This document shows, piece after piece, positions 14,092-21,922 of a stretch of DNA of 29,126 bases. How positions within the stretch are numbered: the first letter of the stretch is position 1; each line of letters begins with the position of its first letter. The translations under genes and the position numbers were made by a program. The notes below the pieces were generated by a model. That model was not told the DNA's origin. It did no database searches and saw only the letters and a list, made by a program, of their open reading frames with translations. Source of the DNA: an uncultured Clostridia bacterium (GTDB lineage Bacteria; Bacillota; Clostridia; Saccharofermentanales; DTU023). The stretch is from NCBI GenBank assembly GCA_937922005.1, contig CAKZWV010000032.1, forward strand, positions 1 through 29,126. Reading direction: 5' to 3'.

Positions 14092-17000
14092 GTTGAGATC
14101 CTCCTTCCTGGAAAGTCGATACGGTTGGTGGAGTTGATGAGGCTGGTGAAATGGACGAGGGTGGGAAAGAAACGGTAGAAGTTGGGGGAATCTGAGTCAG
14201 CTCAATAATCAGGTCGCTTCCTTCTGGCTCAAGGTGGACATCCCAGGTAAGCGATAGGTCTGTCATTCTCTTGCAGAGGTCGGCCTGAGGGGTAAAAAGG
14301 GAAACCAGGTCTATGGCACGATCTGGCAGCTTCTTGCCATTCCAAATCAAGCGGAAGACAGATAGGGACGGGGAGGTCTGGGGCTGATCGTCTCTCTCAT
14401 AGTCATCATCAGTTGCACCAGAAGTAACGGAATCGGTTGAGTCGGCAGCAAAGGTAGAGATCGCAGCAGATTCGGCAGCGGGAGAGTTGGGGCCAGGAAG
14501 ATCCTCATCGTTAAGGGTTAGGAGAAGGCTGACCCTGCCAAACTGAGTAGATTTTTGAAGGATATCCTGGAAATAATCGTAGTAAACAAGGAGGCGGGCT
14601 AGGGGAACCTGAGGACCGGTCTTGATAATGCATAAGCCGCGAATTCCGGCGGTGCCTACGTCTGCGAGGGCTTCACGGAAGATCATTTTCACCTCCTCGG
14701 CCCGGACGTCAGCTTGTCCCCGGATCATAAGATTACTCTTCCTTTTGCACTGGCTAATCATACTTTTTATACGGCTCAGCTCCAATTTTAACTCAGAAGG
14801 TTGACTGGGGGTTCCCTCCTGGTCGATTCGTCCGGAAGCTACGCCGTCCGCCAGATCTTTGAGGGCAGCCTTGACCTCAGTGATGGTCTGAGAAATCGAA
14901 TCTTCCACCTCGGAAAGGAGTCGATGGCGGATGGTGCTGGCAGCTAATTTCGACTGAACCTTCGATTCAACCCCTAAAATCTGGGCTTGATTCAATAACT
15001 TTTGATTCACTCGCTGGAGGTCTCTCTTTAGTTGGTTGATTTCGGCAATATCCTCCTTCCAGAAGATGAAGCCACCCTGAATATCACGTAAACCTAAGAC
15101 AAGATCCGGATTTTGAGGATCTGGCATCTTGATCGTAAGATCTGCGGGAGTATTTGTTGGGGAAGAGCTAAGGGAATGGGGAAGGGTAAGCTTGGACAAA
15201 AAAGAAAGAAACTTGGGGGTCTGTTTGGGGCTGGGTGCTGAGGTAGAGGCAGCGTGGCGGTCGACAGCTTGTTTGAGGTAGAGGGTAGTCTCGTAGGGGA
15301 TGTCATCGGCGAACTCAGGCTTCATGACGTCGCGGAAGGAATGATCCAAAATCCGAAGGTTATCTGGATTATACTTGTAGGCTTCAAAATATTTGCTGTT
15401 GGCGGGCAAGTAGCGGTAGGATAAGACAAGGAGCAGAAAAATGACCAGCCAAAGGCCAGCGACGAGAATTAAGGAAGTGGTAGAGAACCATGGGTTGGTC
15501 CACCAAGACCAAGTCCAAAAGGCCAGGCCCCCTAGGGCTAAGATAAAGAGGGCCAAAAAAATAGGATCAATCCTAGTTCCCCAAAGGGGAATCTCTTTAT
15601 TTTCTGCGTCTCTCTCACTGATTTCAGTTAAAATAACTAGGCCCCTGTAAAAACAAAAAAGGGCATAGAGACTGAAAGTGAGGATGAGCCAGGGGGTAAA
15701 GGTAGGAGGAAGGGCAAGAAGTGGCATGATAGCCAAACCCAGGGCTGTGAGGTATAAACGGTCCCAAGGTGAAGTGACAGGCAAAGTCAACTCTTTGGCG
15801 TAAGAGCAAGTAAGACGGTGCCAGGCAATAGCAATCATGGGCAGGGGTAAAAACAAAAGGTGGCTAAAAAGGACAGCCCGGCCGGTAGAGCTAAATAGGA
15901 GGCGGACAAAGCCTAACAGGACCCAAATGGAGACTAGAATCGAAAGGATGGTTAAATAGGTTTTATAAGGAGCCTTATCTAAACGATAATAGATAGAGAA
16001 AAGAAGGAGAATCGTCAAAAGACTGATCAAAATGTAGGAGATCAGTTTAGAATATAGGCCAGTAGGTGCGAAAAAGGGAGGTAAACCAACGTGACGCTGA
16101 AACTGATCCTCGTAAGGGAATATTTGCTCGTTGAATTCAAGATAATTTTTGATGCGGCTGGCGGGGCTGTAGGCCTCCTCGGACGGGTAAAGGAGGGGAC
16201 TGGCACTGTTTTCTGGGGTCCGATAGCCATGGGCCAGAAGGGATGAAAGGAGGTCGGCGTGTCGGTCAGGAGCAAAGCTTTGAGTTAAAAGGAGACTAGC
16301 ATAGCGCCCTCCTGCAAGGAGTCCGAAGTCGACTAGAAGGGTCCCGTCACTGGGAATAACGAGGGAAAGCCAGCCCGGGGAGGCATCGAAGGCACGACCG
16401 GTAGCCGGGTCGATTTGCCAATCGGGAGGCAAGGCAGGTTCCTGGTCGGCAGGAGCTAAAGATGGGCTGGTTTCAGTCGGGGACGAAGGGGCAGGGTCTG
16501 GGTAGCCCAGCGTGCCTGAGGATTGGTAGTTGGCTGAGTCGGAATGGGAGGATTTCGCCGGAATATGGGTTGCGGATGAGCCTGGATCGGCAGTTGAGCT
16601 CGAAGTATTGGACGAGCCCGGTGCCATGGTTGATGTTGGACTTGCACTTGAGGCTGGTGATGTGGTTGAGGTGGCAGCTGTGGCCGAGTTGGCCGCATCG
16701 GGAGAGCTGGCCGCTGTGGCAGCTGCCTCTACGCTGGCGTCAAGGGCTAGGTTGGCCTGAGCAATCTGATAGTCAAAGGCTATATATACTTGGGCTGCTA
16801 GGGAAGAGTCCTCCTCTGGAAGGGTGCGGCGTTGATTGGCCAGCTTGCGGGAATCAGGAGGAAGTTTGGCGCTGGTTTTGATCATTTTGGCATCACCGGT
16901 CGCGAAAAAGCGCCCTTCCTTATTGAGAGTGTGGAGACCCTTGAGGATCTTTCTTTTTTCTGGCCCCAATTGATCTAGGACGTGCATAAAATAGGAGGTT

Positions 17001-17497
17001 GGAGCCTCCAGGGAAACAGTAGCCGGCTGATGGTCGGGTCCTTGTGCCCCCTCTGAAAGCCACTTTTGGAAAGCAGACCAAGTCTGGAGCTGAGGAAGGA
17101 GGGCGGGAGTATTGGTGGCAAGGACGATGGTAGCTCTTACCAGGGGTTGAAAACTCACGCCGAGCCGAGTTTCAAGCAGGGGAAAACTCTGATTTTCGGG
17201 CATCACACTCAGGAGGTTGCCTTCCAATAGATTGAGATGGACGGGGTCCGTGCACCCATAAACGGGCAATTGAGGGACTAGGCTTTGAATGGCCTGGGCC
17301 AGGGCATAGTCTTCCTCGTCAAAGACCACGAGAATGGGCTGAGTGCTGGCCATTTTTTCGAGGTCAGCAGCGGTATGAAGTTCCACAGTGGCAGGCATGG
17401 CGGCCTGGACAAGGGGTGCCAGGGGGAGCATTGGGGCCAGGATGAGCAAGGCCAGGACTAGGCAAAATATTTTTAGGCAAGACTTAGGGGATTGCAT
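14084..17497 (-). CDS. Seven-helix sensor with degenerate histidine kinase region
   Basis: 1137 residues from the ATG at 17497 (GGAGG four bases upstream). The longer open frame overlaps the regulator gene and was rejected; this start gives a proper signal peptide (MQSPKSCLKIFCLVLALLIL..., cut near VQA-A, residue 32). An outer domain (about 33-480) contains a 100-residue Ala/Ser/Thr/Pro tract (about 254-359). Seven membrane helices follow (about 483-505, 512-535, 541-559, 580-598, 602-625, 644-664, 673-696), then a cytoplasmic half. Residues 815-841 are coiled coil. IRHRLLSEVEDSISQTI (about 856-872) aligns with a HisKA_3 box, but the His position is Glu865. The region CKRKSNLMIRGQ...REALADVG recalls the start of an ATPase domain, without N- or G-boxes. 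It is probably a receptor that acts through the intact kinase encoded next to it. The family is not firmly recognised. Confidence 0.7.
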   Translation of the reverse strand: MQSPKSCLKIFCLVLALLILAPMLPLAPLVQAAMPATVELHTAADLEKMASTQPILVVFDEEDYALAQAIQSLVPQLPVYGCTDPVHLNLLEGNLLSVMPENQSFPLLETRLGVSFQPLVRATIVLATNTPALLPQLQTWSAFQKWLSEGAQGPDHQPATVSLEAPTSYFMHVLDQLGPEKRKILKGLHTLNKEGRFFATGDAKMIKTSAKLPPDSRKLANQRRTLPEEDSSLAAQVYIAFDYQIAQANLALDASVEAAATAASSPDAANSATAATSTTSPASSASPTSTMAPGSSNTSSSTADPGSSATHIPAKSSHSDSANYQSSGTLGYPDPAPSSPTETSPSLAPADQEPALPPDWQIDPATGRAFDASPGWLSLVIPSDGTLLVDFGLLAGGRYASLLLTQSFAPDRHADLLSSLLAHGYRTPENSASPLLYPSEEAYSPASRIKNYLEFNEQIFPYEDQFQRHVGLPPFFAPTGLYSKLISYILISLLTILLLFSIYYRLDKAPYKTYLTILSILVSIWVLLGFVRLLFSSTGRAVLFSHLLFLPLPMIAIAWHRLTCSYAKELTLPVTSPWDRLYLTALGLAIMPLLALPPTFTPWLILTFSLYALFCFYRGLVILTEISERDAENKEIPLWGTRIDPIFLALFILALGGLAFWTWSWWTNPWFSTTSLILVAGLWLVIFLLLVLSYRYLPANSKYFEAYKYNPDNLRILDHSFRDVMKPEFADDIPYETTLYLKQAVDRHAASTSAPSPKQTPKFLSFLSKLTLPHSLSSSPTNTPADLTIKMPDPQNPDLVLGLRDIQGGFIFWKEDIAEINQLKRDLQRVNQKLLNQAQILGVESKVQSKLAASTIRHRLLSEVEDSISQTITEVKAALKDLADGVASGRIDQEGTPSQPSELKLELSRIKSMISQCKRKSNLMIRGQADVRAEEVKMIFREALADVGTAGIRGLCIIKTGPQVPLARLLVYYDYFQDILQKSTQFGRVSLLLTLNDEDLPGPNSPAAESAAISTFAADSTDSVTSGATDDDYERDDQPQTSPSLSVFRLIWNGKKLPDRAIDLVSLFTPQADLCKRMTDLSLTWDVHLEPEGSDLIIELTQIPPTSTVSFPPSSISPASSTPPTVSTFQEGGSQHA

Positions 17498-17573
17498 GGG
17501 GCCTCCAAAGAGCGGACTAGGATTTTGGCCAAGGCATGGCCAGGGCAGGCTCATTTCAGGGAAAGGGAATGGG

Positions 17574-18188
17574 CTATGGCTCAGGGACGATGAGGCCTTT
17601 GGAGACCGCAAAGATCGCCAACTGGGCGATGGAGTCATAACCTGTCTTTGAAAGGATCCGGGTAATGTGGTTACGGATCGTATTTTCGGATAGGAACATC
17701 TTGCCAGCAATTTCTTTCCGGTTTAACCCCTGGCAAATATAGCGCAGGATCTCCTCTTCCCGCTCACTAAGGTCCAACTCTAGGTCGGGGTCCTTATCTT
17801 TCTCGTCGGGGTAGACCTTGTAGTCTTGCATCGTATTGTTGATACATTGGACAAAATCCTCAATGGTGGAATTCTTATAAATAAAGCTGTCGGATCCGGC
17901 TTCCCGGGATTCTTCCAAGAAGTTCATGTCTGGCATGGCCGTCATAAGGATTACCTTGATATTAGGGTACTGCTCCTTAATCTTTTTTGCCTCTTGGATC
18001 CCCGTACTCCCATCCTTGGAGCAAATATCCATGAGGACTAGGTCCGGTTGATAGGTCCGACAAGCCGCAAGGATCTTAGCACTATCGAGGATGCGGGCCA
18101 CCACTTTGATGTTATCTTGACGGCCGAGGGACTCGGCCAAGGCATCCAGCAAAATTTGCTGGTCCTCCACTAAAATCATCTGAATCAT
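17574..18188 (-). CDS. NarL/LuxR-family response regulator
   Basis: 204 residues from the ATG at 18188; an in-frame TTG at 18194 would add two. The receiver domain has the acidic pair in LVED (Glu8/Asp9), phospho-acceptor Asp54 (LVLMDICSKDG), Thr83 (ILMTAMPD) and Lys105 (SFIYKNS). A LuxR-type helix-turn-helix fills the C-terminus (LSEREEEILRYICQGLNRKE, then SENTIRNHITRILSKTGYDS). This is a DNA-binding transcription regulator. It opens the sensory operon, 76 bases before the seven-helix sensor. The natural candidate target is the pilin operon promoter at 12434-12462, by inference. No Shine-Dalgarno is visible and the promoter sits against the start codon, so the mRNA may be leaderless. Confidence 0.9.
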   Translation of the reverse strand: MIQMILVEDQQILLDALAESLGRQDNIKVVARILDSAKILAACRTYQPDLVLMDICSKDGSTGIQEAKKIKEQYPNIKVILMTAMPDMNFLEESREAGSDSFIYKNSTIEDFVQCINNTMQDYKVYPDEKDKDPDLELDLSEREEEILRYICQGLNRKEIAGKMFLSENTIRNHITRILSKTGYDSIAQLAIFAVSKGLIVPEP

Positions 18189-18194
18189 AGGCAA

Positions 18195-18203
18195 AGTATA
18201 GCA
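18195..18203 (-). promoter_or_regulatory. Extended -10 promoter giving a leaderless response-regulator mRNA
   Basis: Minus strand reads TGC-TATACT, with the last base of the hexamer at 18195. Seven bases further is 18188, the A of the ATG. No convincing -35 (ATGCAA at 17 bases spacing) is seen. Confidence 0.5.
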
Positions 18204-18359
18204 AAAGTGGGAGTTTGTTGCATCATGCTTGCTAGGGGGCAGTGGTTAAGCCGGGGCAGGAGTATTTGTAGGGGGAAAGGAGAAATTACTGGCAGCAAGG
18301 AGGGTTTTCATGGTACAATGAGGCAACTATCATGGAACGAGGGAGGCCTGACAGGGCGG

Positions 18360-18387
18360 TTGGGTCTTTGGTCTTGTGCGCTAGAAT
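18360..18387 (+). promoter_or_regulatory. Candidate arcA promoter
   Basis: TTGGGT (18360-18365), 16 bases, TAGAAT (18382-18387), about 56 bases before the GTG start. A competing extended -10, TGG-TACAAT at 18311-18319, lies further upstream without a -35. I saw no clear ArgR or catabolite-repression site in 18195-18443. Confidence 0.35.
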
Positions 18388-18443
18388 AGGCCTTGGTGCA
18401 AGACCCCCTTTTCTGCCATATTTTGTAGAAAGTAGAGAAAAAC

Positions 18444-19691
18444 GTGAACGGAACATCTGCATTGCGTGTCTATTCAGAGATCGGAAAATTGAAGACAATG
18501 GTTGTCCACCAACCTTCGGTGGAGCTGGACAACCTGGCCCCGGACTATATGGGTCGGCTGCTCTTTGATGATATTCCCGATTCGCTGATTGCGGCCGAAG
18601 AACACAAAAAGTTTCAGGATATCATACGATCGTGCGGGGCGGAAGTCATCCAAGTAGAGGACCTTTTTGTCGAATCCCTCCTCACCCCGGAAATTCAAAA
18701 AGAATTTCTCGTCCAATACTTGAAAGAAAGCTATGAGGATCCAGCCTTACAGGAGGCAATGCTGGCTCATCTGATTGATAAAACCCCGAAGGAGCTCGTG
18801 CATGACCTCATCCGTGGGATCCGGAAGGAAGAGCTTTCGGGGGCCCTCGCCGACAAGATGAAGTCCTACGAGGGGGAAGCCTATCCACTCTGCCTGGATC
18901 CTTTGGTCAACCTCTATTTCTCAAGAGATGCCTTTGCTACGATTGGCCAGGGGGTAAGCATTAACAAGATGCAGACCCAGGCCCGGGCTCGGGAGTCTTT
19001 GATGGGAGAATATATCTTTAAGTATCACCCCAAGTATAAGACCGATCGAATCTATTATCAGAGGACCTATCCCCACCACCTCGAAGGAGGCGACATCCTT
19101 GTTCTCTCTCCCAAGGTCTTAGCTGTAGGTATCTCACAAAGAACGAATACCGCTGCAGTGGAAGCTTTGGCGACGAGCGTATTTAAGGCAGAGCCCAGCT
19201 ACGAGCACATTTTAGGCTTCCAGATTCCTTCAACCCGGGCCTTTATGCACTTGGATACCGTCTTTACCCAGATCGATCGAGACCTCTTTGTAGTCCACCC
19301 TGGGATTGAGGAGCACCTTAAAGTCTTTGATTGGGCGAGAAGTGAAGTCGTGGATCAAGATGCAGAGGTATGGGAATATAAGAAAATTGAAGAATATTCA
19401 GATTCACTTGAACATATCCTAGAAAAATTCTTAGAAATTGAGCCCATGCGGATTGTCCGTTGCGGGGGCAGTAGTCCCATTGACGCCCAGCGAGAGCAGT
19501 GGAGCGATGGGTCCAACGTGGTGGCCCTGGCACCGAATGAAATAATCGTCTATAATCGCAATCGGGTAACCAACGAAATTTTAGCCGACTTAGGCGTTAA
19601 TTTACACGTCATTCCCTCATCTGAGATCTCCCGGGGCAGAGGCGGCCCACGCTGCATGTCCATGCCATTATGGCGGGAAGATGTTGAGTAG
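18444..19691 (+). CDS. arcA: Arginine deiminase
   Basis: 415 residues from a GTG at 18444; the next Met falls inside the first conserved strand, and the family start pattern (about ten residues, then SEIGKLKTMVVHQPSVELDNL) fits the GTG. The ribosome site is weak (GTAGAG). It hydrolyses arginine to citrulline and ammonia, first step of the arginine deiminase pathway, in the cytoplasm. Catalytic features are all present: FSRDAF (Asp162), HHLEGGD (Glu214, Asp217), AFMHLDTVF (His269, Asp271) and the nucleophile Cys404 in RGRGGPRCMSMPL at the C-terminus. Length is normal for the family (about 400-410). It is divergent from the response regulator and first of arcA-arcB-arcC. The arginine-ornithine antiporter ArcD and an ArgR regulator are not in the window. 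Confidence 0.97.
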   Translation: MNGTSALRVYSEIGKLKTMVVHQPSVELDNLAPDYMGRLLFDDIPDSLIAAEEHKKFQDIIRSCGAEVIQVEDLFVESLLTPEIQKEFLVQYLKESYEDPALQEAMLAHLIDKTPKELVHDLIRGIRKEELSGALADKMKSYEGEAYPLCLDPLVNLYFSRDAFATIGQGVSINKMQTQARARESLMGEYIFKYHPKYKTDRIYYQRTYPHHLEGGDILVLSPKVLAVGISQRTNTAAVEALATSVFKAEPSYEHILGFQIPSTRAFMHLDTVFTQIDRDLFVVHPGIEEHLKVFDWARSEVVDQDAEVWEYKKIEEYSDSLEHILEKFLEIEPMRIVRCGGSSPIDAQREQWSDGSNVVALAPNEIIVYNRNRVTNEILADLGVNLHVIPSSEISRGRGGPRCMSMPLWREDVE

Positions 19692-19708
19692 GGGAATATT
19701 TGTTGAGA

Positions 19709-19742
19709 AAAAGGGGTCTTAGTATCGCTCGGGCCCTCTTTT
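19709..19742 (+). terminator. Weak hairpin between arcA and arcB
   Basis: Arms AAAAGGGG and CCCTCTTTT pair over eight bases with one G-U, around a loop of about 17 bases, with a T-rich run after it. It is a partial terminator or an mRNA-stabilising structure that would set arcA and arcB levels apart. Confidence 0.4.
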
Positions 19743-19779
19743 ATCCATTTTTAGATCATGATACTTTGGAGGTAAAATC

Positions 19780-20778
19780 ATGGCAGTAAACTTAAAAGGA
19801 AGAAGTTTTTTAACCTTGAAGGATTTCACACCGGACGAAATTCATTATTTGCTTGACCTGGCTAAGGACTTGAAGGCCAAGAAAAGGGCAGGCATTCACG
19901 GAAAAACCCTTGAAGGTAAGAATATTGTGCTTCTCTTTGAGAAGACCTCGACCCGGACCCGGTGCTCTTTTGAAGTTGGAGCGATGGAAGAAGGGGCTGG
20001 CGTCGTCTTCCTAGGGGCTAAGGATTCTCAGATGGGCAAAAAAGAGTCCATTGAGGATACCGCCAAGGTCTTGGGACGTTTCTTTGACGGGATTGAATTC
20101 CGTGGCTTTAAGCAAGAAACAGTTGAATGCTTGGCCAAGTATTCCGGCATTCCTGTCTGGAATGGTCTGACTGACCTTTATCATCCCACCCAGGTGCTCG
20201 CCGACTATATGACAGTTGCAGAGCACGTGAGTAAGCCCCTCCGTGACGTGAAGTTTGTCTATGTGGGTGATGCTCGGAATAACATGGGCAACTCCCTGAT
20301 GATTGGATCTGCTAAGCTCGGTTCTCACTTTGTGGCCCTGGCTCCGAAGGAACTCTGGCCTGAGGCTGGTCTTGTTGAAGAGATGAAGGAGCTGGCCAAG
20401 GAGACTGGTGGGACCATTGAGCTGTCTGATGATATCAACTGTGTCAAGGGGGCCGATGTCATTTATACCGATGTCTGGGTCTCCATGGGTGAGGAAGACA
20501 AGTTTGCTGAGCGGATCGCCCAGTTGAAGCCCTACCAGGTCAATATGGACATGATCAAAAAGACGGAAAATCCCAATGTCATTTTCCTCCACTGTCTGCC
20601 CTCTAACCATGACCTCCAGACGGAAGTTGGCCGTCAGGTAAAAGAAGAGTTTGGTCTCGAAGAGATGGAAGTTACGGACGAGGTTTTCCGCAGCAAATAT
20701 TCCAAGGTCTTTGACGAGGCTGAAAACCGGATGCACACCATCAAGGCCGTTATGGTAGCCACCATCGGTAACCTGTAA
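19780..20778 (+). CDS. arcB: Ornithine carbamoyltransferase, catabolic
   Basis: 332 residues; ATG with GGAGGT seven bases upstream. It converts citrulline and phosphate to ornithine and carbamoyl phosphate, second step of the pathway; the enzyme also runs in the anabolic direction. Hallmarks: the carbamoyl-phosphate loop STRTRCSFE (57-65), YHPTQ (134-138), the DVWVSMGEED loop (about 231-240) and FLHCLPSNHD (269-278), where the Cys of HCLP (272) is the ornithine-site residue. The family more often has HCLPAFHD, so SN at 275-276 is a small deviation. Placement between arcA and arcC supports the catabolic role. A long minus-strand open frame under it is a codon shadow. Confidence 0.97.
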   Translation: MAVNLKGRSFLTLKDFTPDEIHYLLDLAKDLKAKKRAGIHGKTLEGKNIVLLFEKTSTRTRCSFEVGAMEEGAGVVFLGAKDSQMGKKESIEDTAKVLGRFFDGIEFRGFKQETVECLAKYSGIPVWNGLTDLYHPTQVLADYMTVAEHVSKPLRDVKFVYVGDARNNMGNSLMIGSAKLGSHFVALAPKELWPEAGLVEEMKELAKETGGTIELSDDINCVKGADVIYTDVWVSMGEEDKFAERIAQLKPYQVNMDMIKKTENPNVIFLHCLPSNHDLQTEVGRQVKEEFGLEEMEVTDEVFRSKYSKVFDEAENRMHTIKAVMVATIGNL

Positions 20779-20833
20779 GGCCAGCATTGAAGTCCCAGTA
20801 ATGGGAAGGCGGGTTCGCAAAGATCCCCAATCC

Positions 20834-20866
20834 AGAGGGCGATTCTAGGATAGAATCCCCTCTTTT
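20834..20866 (+). terminator. Strong terminator-like hairpin between arcB and arcC
   Basis: Thirteen base pairs with one bulged C (AGAGGG-c-GATTCTA / TAGAATC-CCCTCT) and a 3-base loop, followed by TTTTCGTTTTTC. It should stop much of the arcAB transcript before arcC. Confidence 0.8.
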
Positions 20867-20913
20867 CGTTTTTCTAAAATAAATACTAGGAAGATAAACA
20901 GAAAGGAAGCGAC

Positions 20914-21846
20914 ATGGAGAATACAAAATTAGTCTTGGCTCTCGGAGGCAATGCTCTTGGCAAGACATGTCGGGAACAAATTGATCTGGTGAAGGAGGCC
21001 GCCAAGCATATTGTTAGCCTCATGGAAGCGGGCCACCAGGTGGTGATCACCCACGGGAATGGCCCCCAGGTAGGGATGATTCATAATGCTTTTGCAGAGT
21101 CTCACTATGAGATGCCCTTTGCTGAATGCGGGGCCATGAGTCAGGGGTATATTGGCTTTCACTTGCAAAACTGCGTTAGCTATGAACTGACAAGGGCTAA
21201 GCTTCCTCCCAAGGTCTGCACCATCCTCACCCAGGTACAAATTTCCCTGGATGATCCTGCTTTCCAAAACCCCACCAAGCCCATCGGTTTATTTTATACC
21301 CAAGAAGAAGCGGAGCAATTGAAGGCTGAAAAAGGCTGGGAAATGATTGAGGATTCTCAGCGAGGCTTCCGTCGGGTCGTCCCCTCTCCCAAGCCAATCC
21401 GGATCATTGAATCGGCTAGTATTGATGAGCTATTGGCCTCTGACCATACCGTCATTGCTTCCGGCGGTGGCGGGATCCCGGTCTTTGCGGTTCCAGATGA
21501 ACCGGGCAACTATCGGGGCGTTGAAGCTGTGGTAGATAAGGACTTCTCTGCAGCACTTTTAGCTAAACAGGTAAATGCGGACATGTTAATCATTTTGACG
21601 GCGGTCGACCATGTCGCCATCAATTTTGGCAAGCCTAATCAAAAGAACCTGGAGCAGGTCACCGTTTCAGAGCTATTAGCCTATGAGAAGGAAAATCAAT
21701 TTGCGAAAGGCTCCATGTTGCCTAAGGTCCAAGCTGCTATTCAGTTTGTAAAAGAAAGGCCTAGTAACAAAGCCCTCATTTGCGCCCTCTCCCAAGCAAA
21801 AGATGCCTTGGCTGGGAAGACGGGTACCTTGATCGTGAACGATTAG
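20914..21846 (+). CDS. arcC: Carbamate kinase
   Basis: 310 residues; ATG with AAAGGA six bases upstream. It makes ATP from carbamoyl phosphate and ADP, the energy-yielding last step of the arginine deiminase pathway. Amino acid kinase fold motifs are clear: LVLALGGNALGK at the N-terminus, VVITHGNGPQVG (about 44-55), the substrate-side segment FRRVVPSPKP, VIASGGGGIPV (about 180-190) and EAVVDKDFSAALLA (about 205-218). Length is normal. It follows arcB across a strong hairpin, so it may depend on read-through or a local promoter I could not define in the 45 bases after the hairpin. Confidence 0.97.
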   Translation: MENTKLVLALGGNALGKTCREQIDLVKEAAKHIVSLMEAGHQVVITHGNGPQVGMIHNAFAESHYEMPFAECGAMSQGYIGFHLQNCVSYELTRAKLPPKVCTILTQVQISLDDPAFQNPTKPIGLFYTQEEAEQLKAEKGWEMIEDSQRGFRRVVPSPKPIRIIESASIDELLASDHTVIASGGGGIPVFAVPDEPGNYRGVEAVVDKDFSAALLAKQVNADMLIILTAVDHVAINFGKPNQKNLEQVTVSELLAYEKENQFAKGSMLPKVQAAIQFVKERPSNKALICALSQAKDALAGKTGTLIVND

Positions 21847-21922
21847 AAATAGGACTAGGACGAGGATTAGAACACAGAGTTAAGAACTAGGACTCGGATA
21901 AATTTTAGGATGAGGGAGACTT

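Noticed and set aside
16456..16881. Open frames on both strands over the Ala/Ser/Thr-rich tract of the seven-helix sensor
   Set aside because: They are low-complexity shadows of a GC-rich repeat-like region, and their peptides are compositionally biased without a start signal.
17498..17710. N-terminal extension of the seven-helix sensor gene into the response-regulator gene
   Set aside because: It overlaps the regulator's coding end and would bury the signal peptide; the ATG at 17497 has a ribosome site and a proper signal peptide.
18195..18443. Small ORF or regulatory RNA between the response regulator and arcA
   Set aside because: There are short frames, including one after AAAGGAG near 18277, but none has a fitting start codon or a plausible peptide, and no conserved RNA structure was evident.
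20011..20820. 269-residue minus-strand open frame opposite arcB
   Set aside because: It lies wholly over a clearly coding gene, has no recognisable domain or ribosome site, and reflects the codon pattern of arcB.
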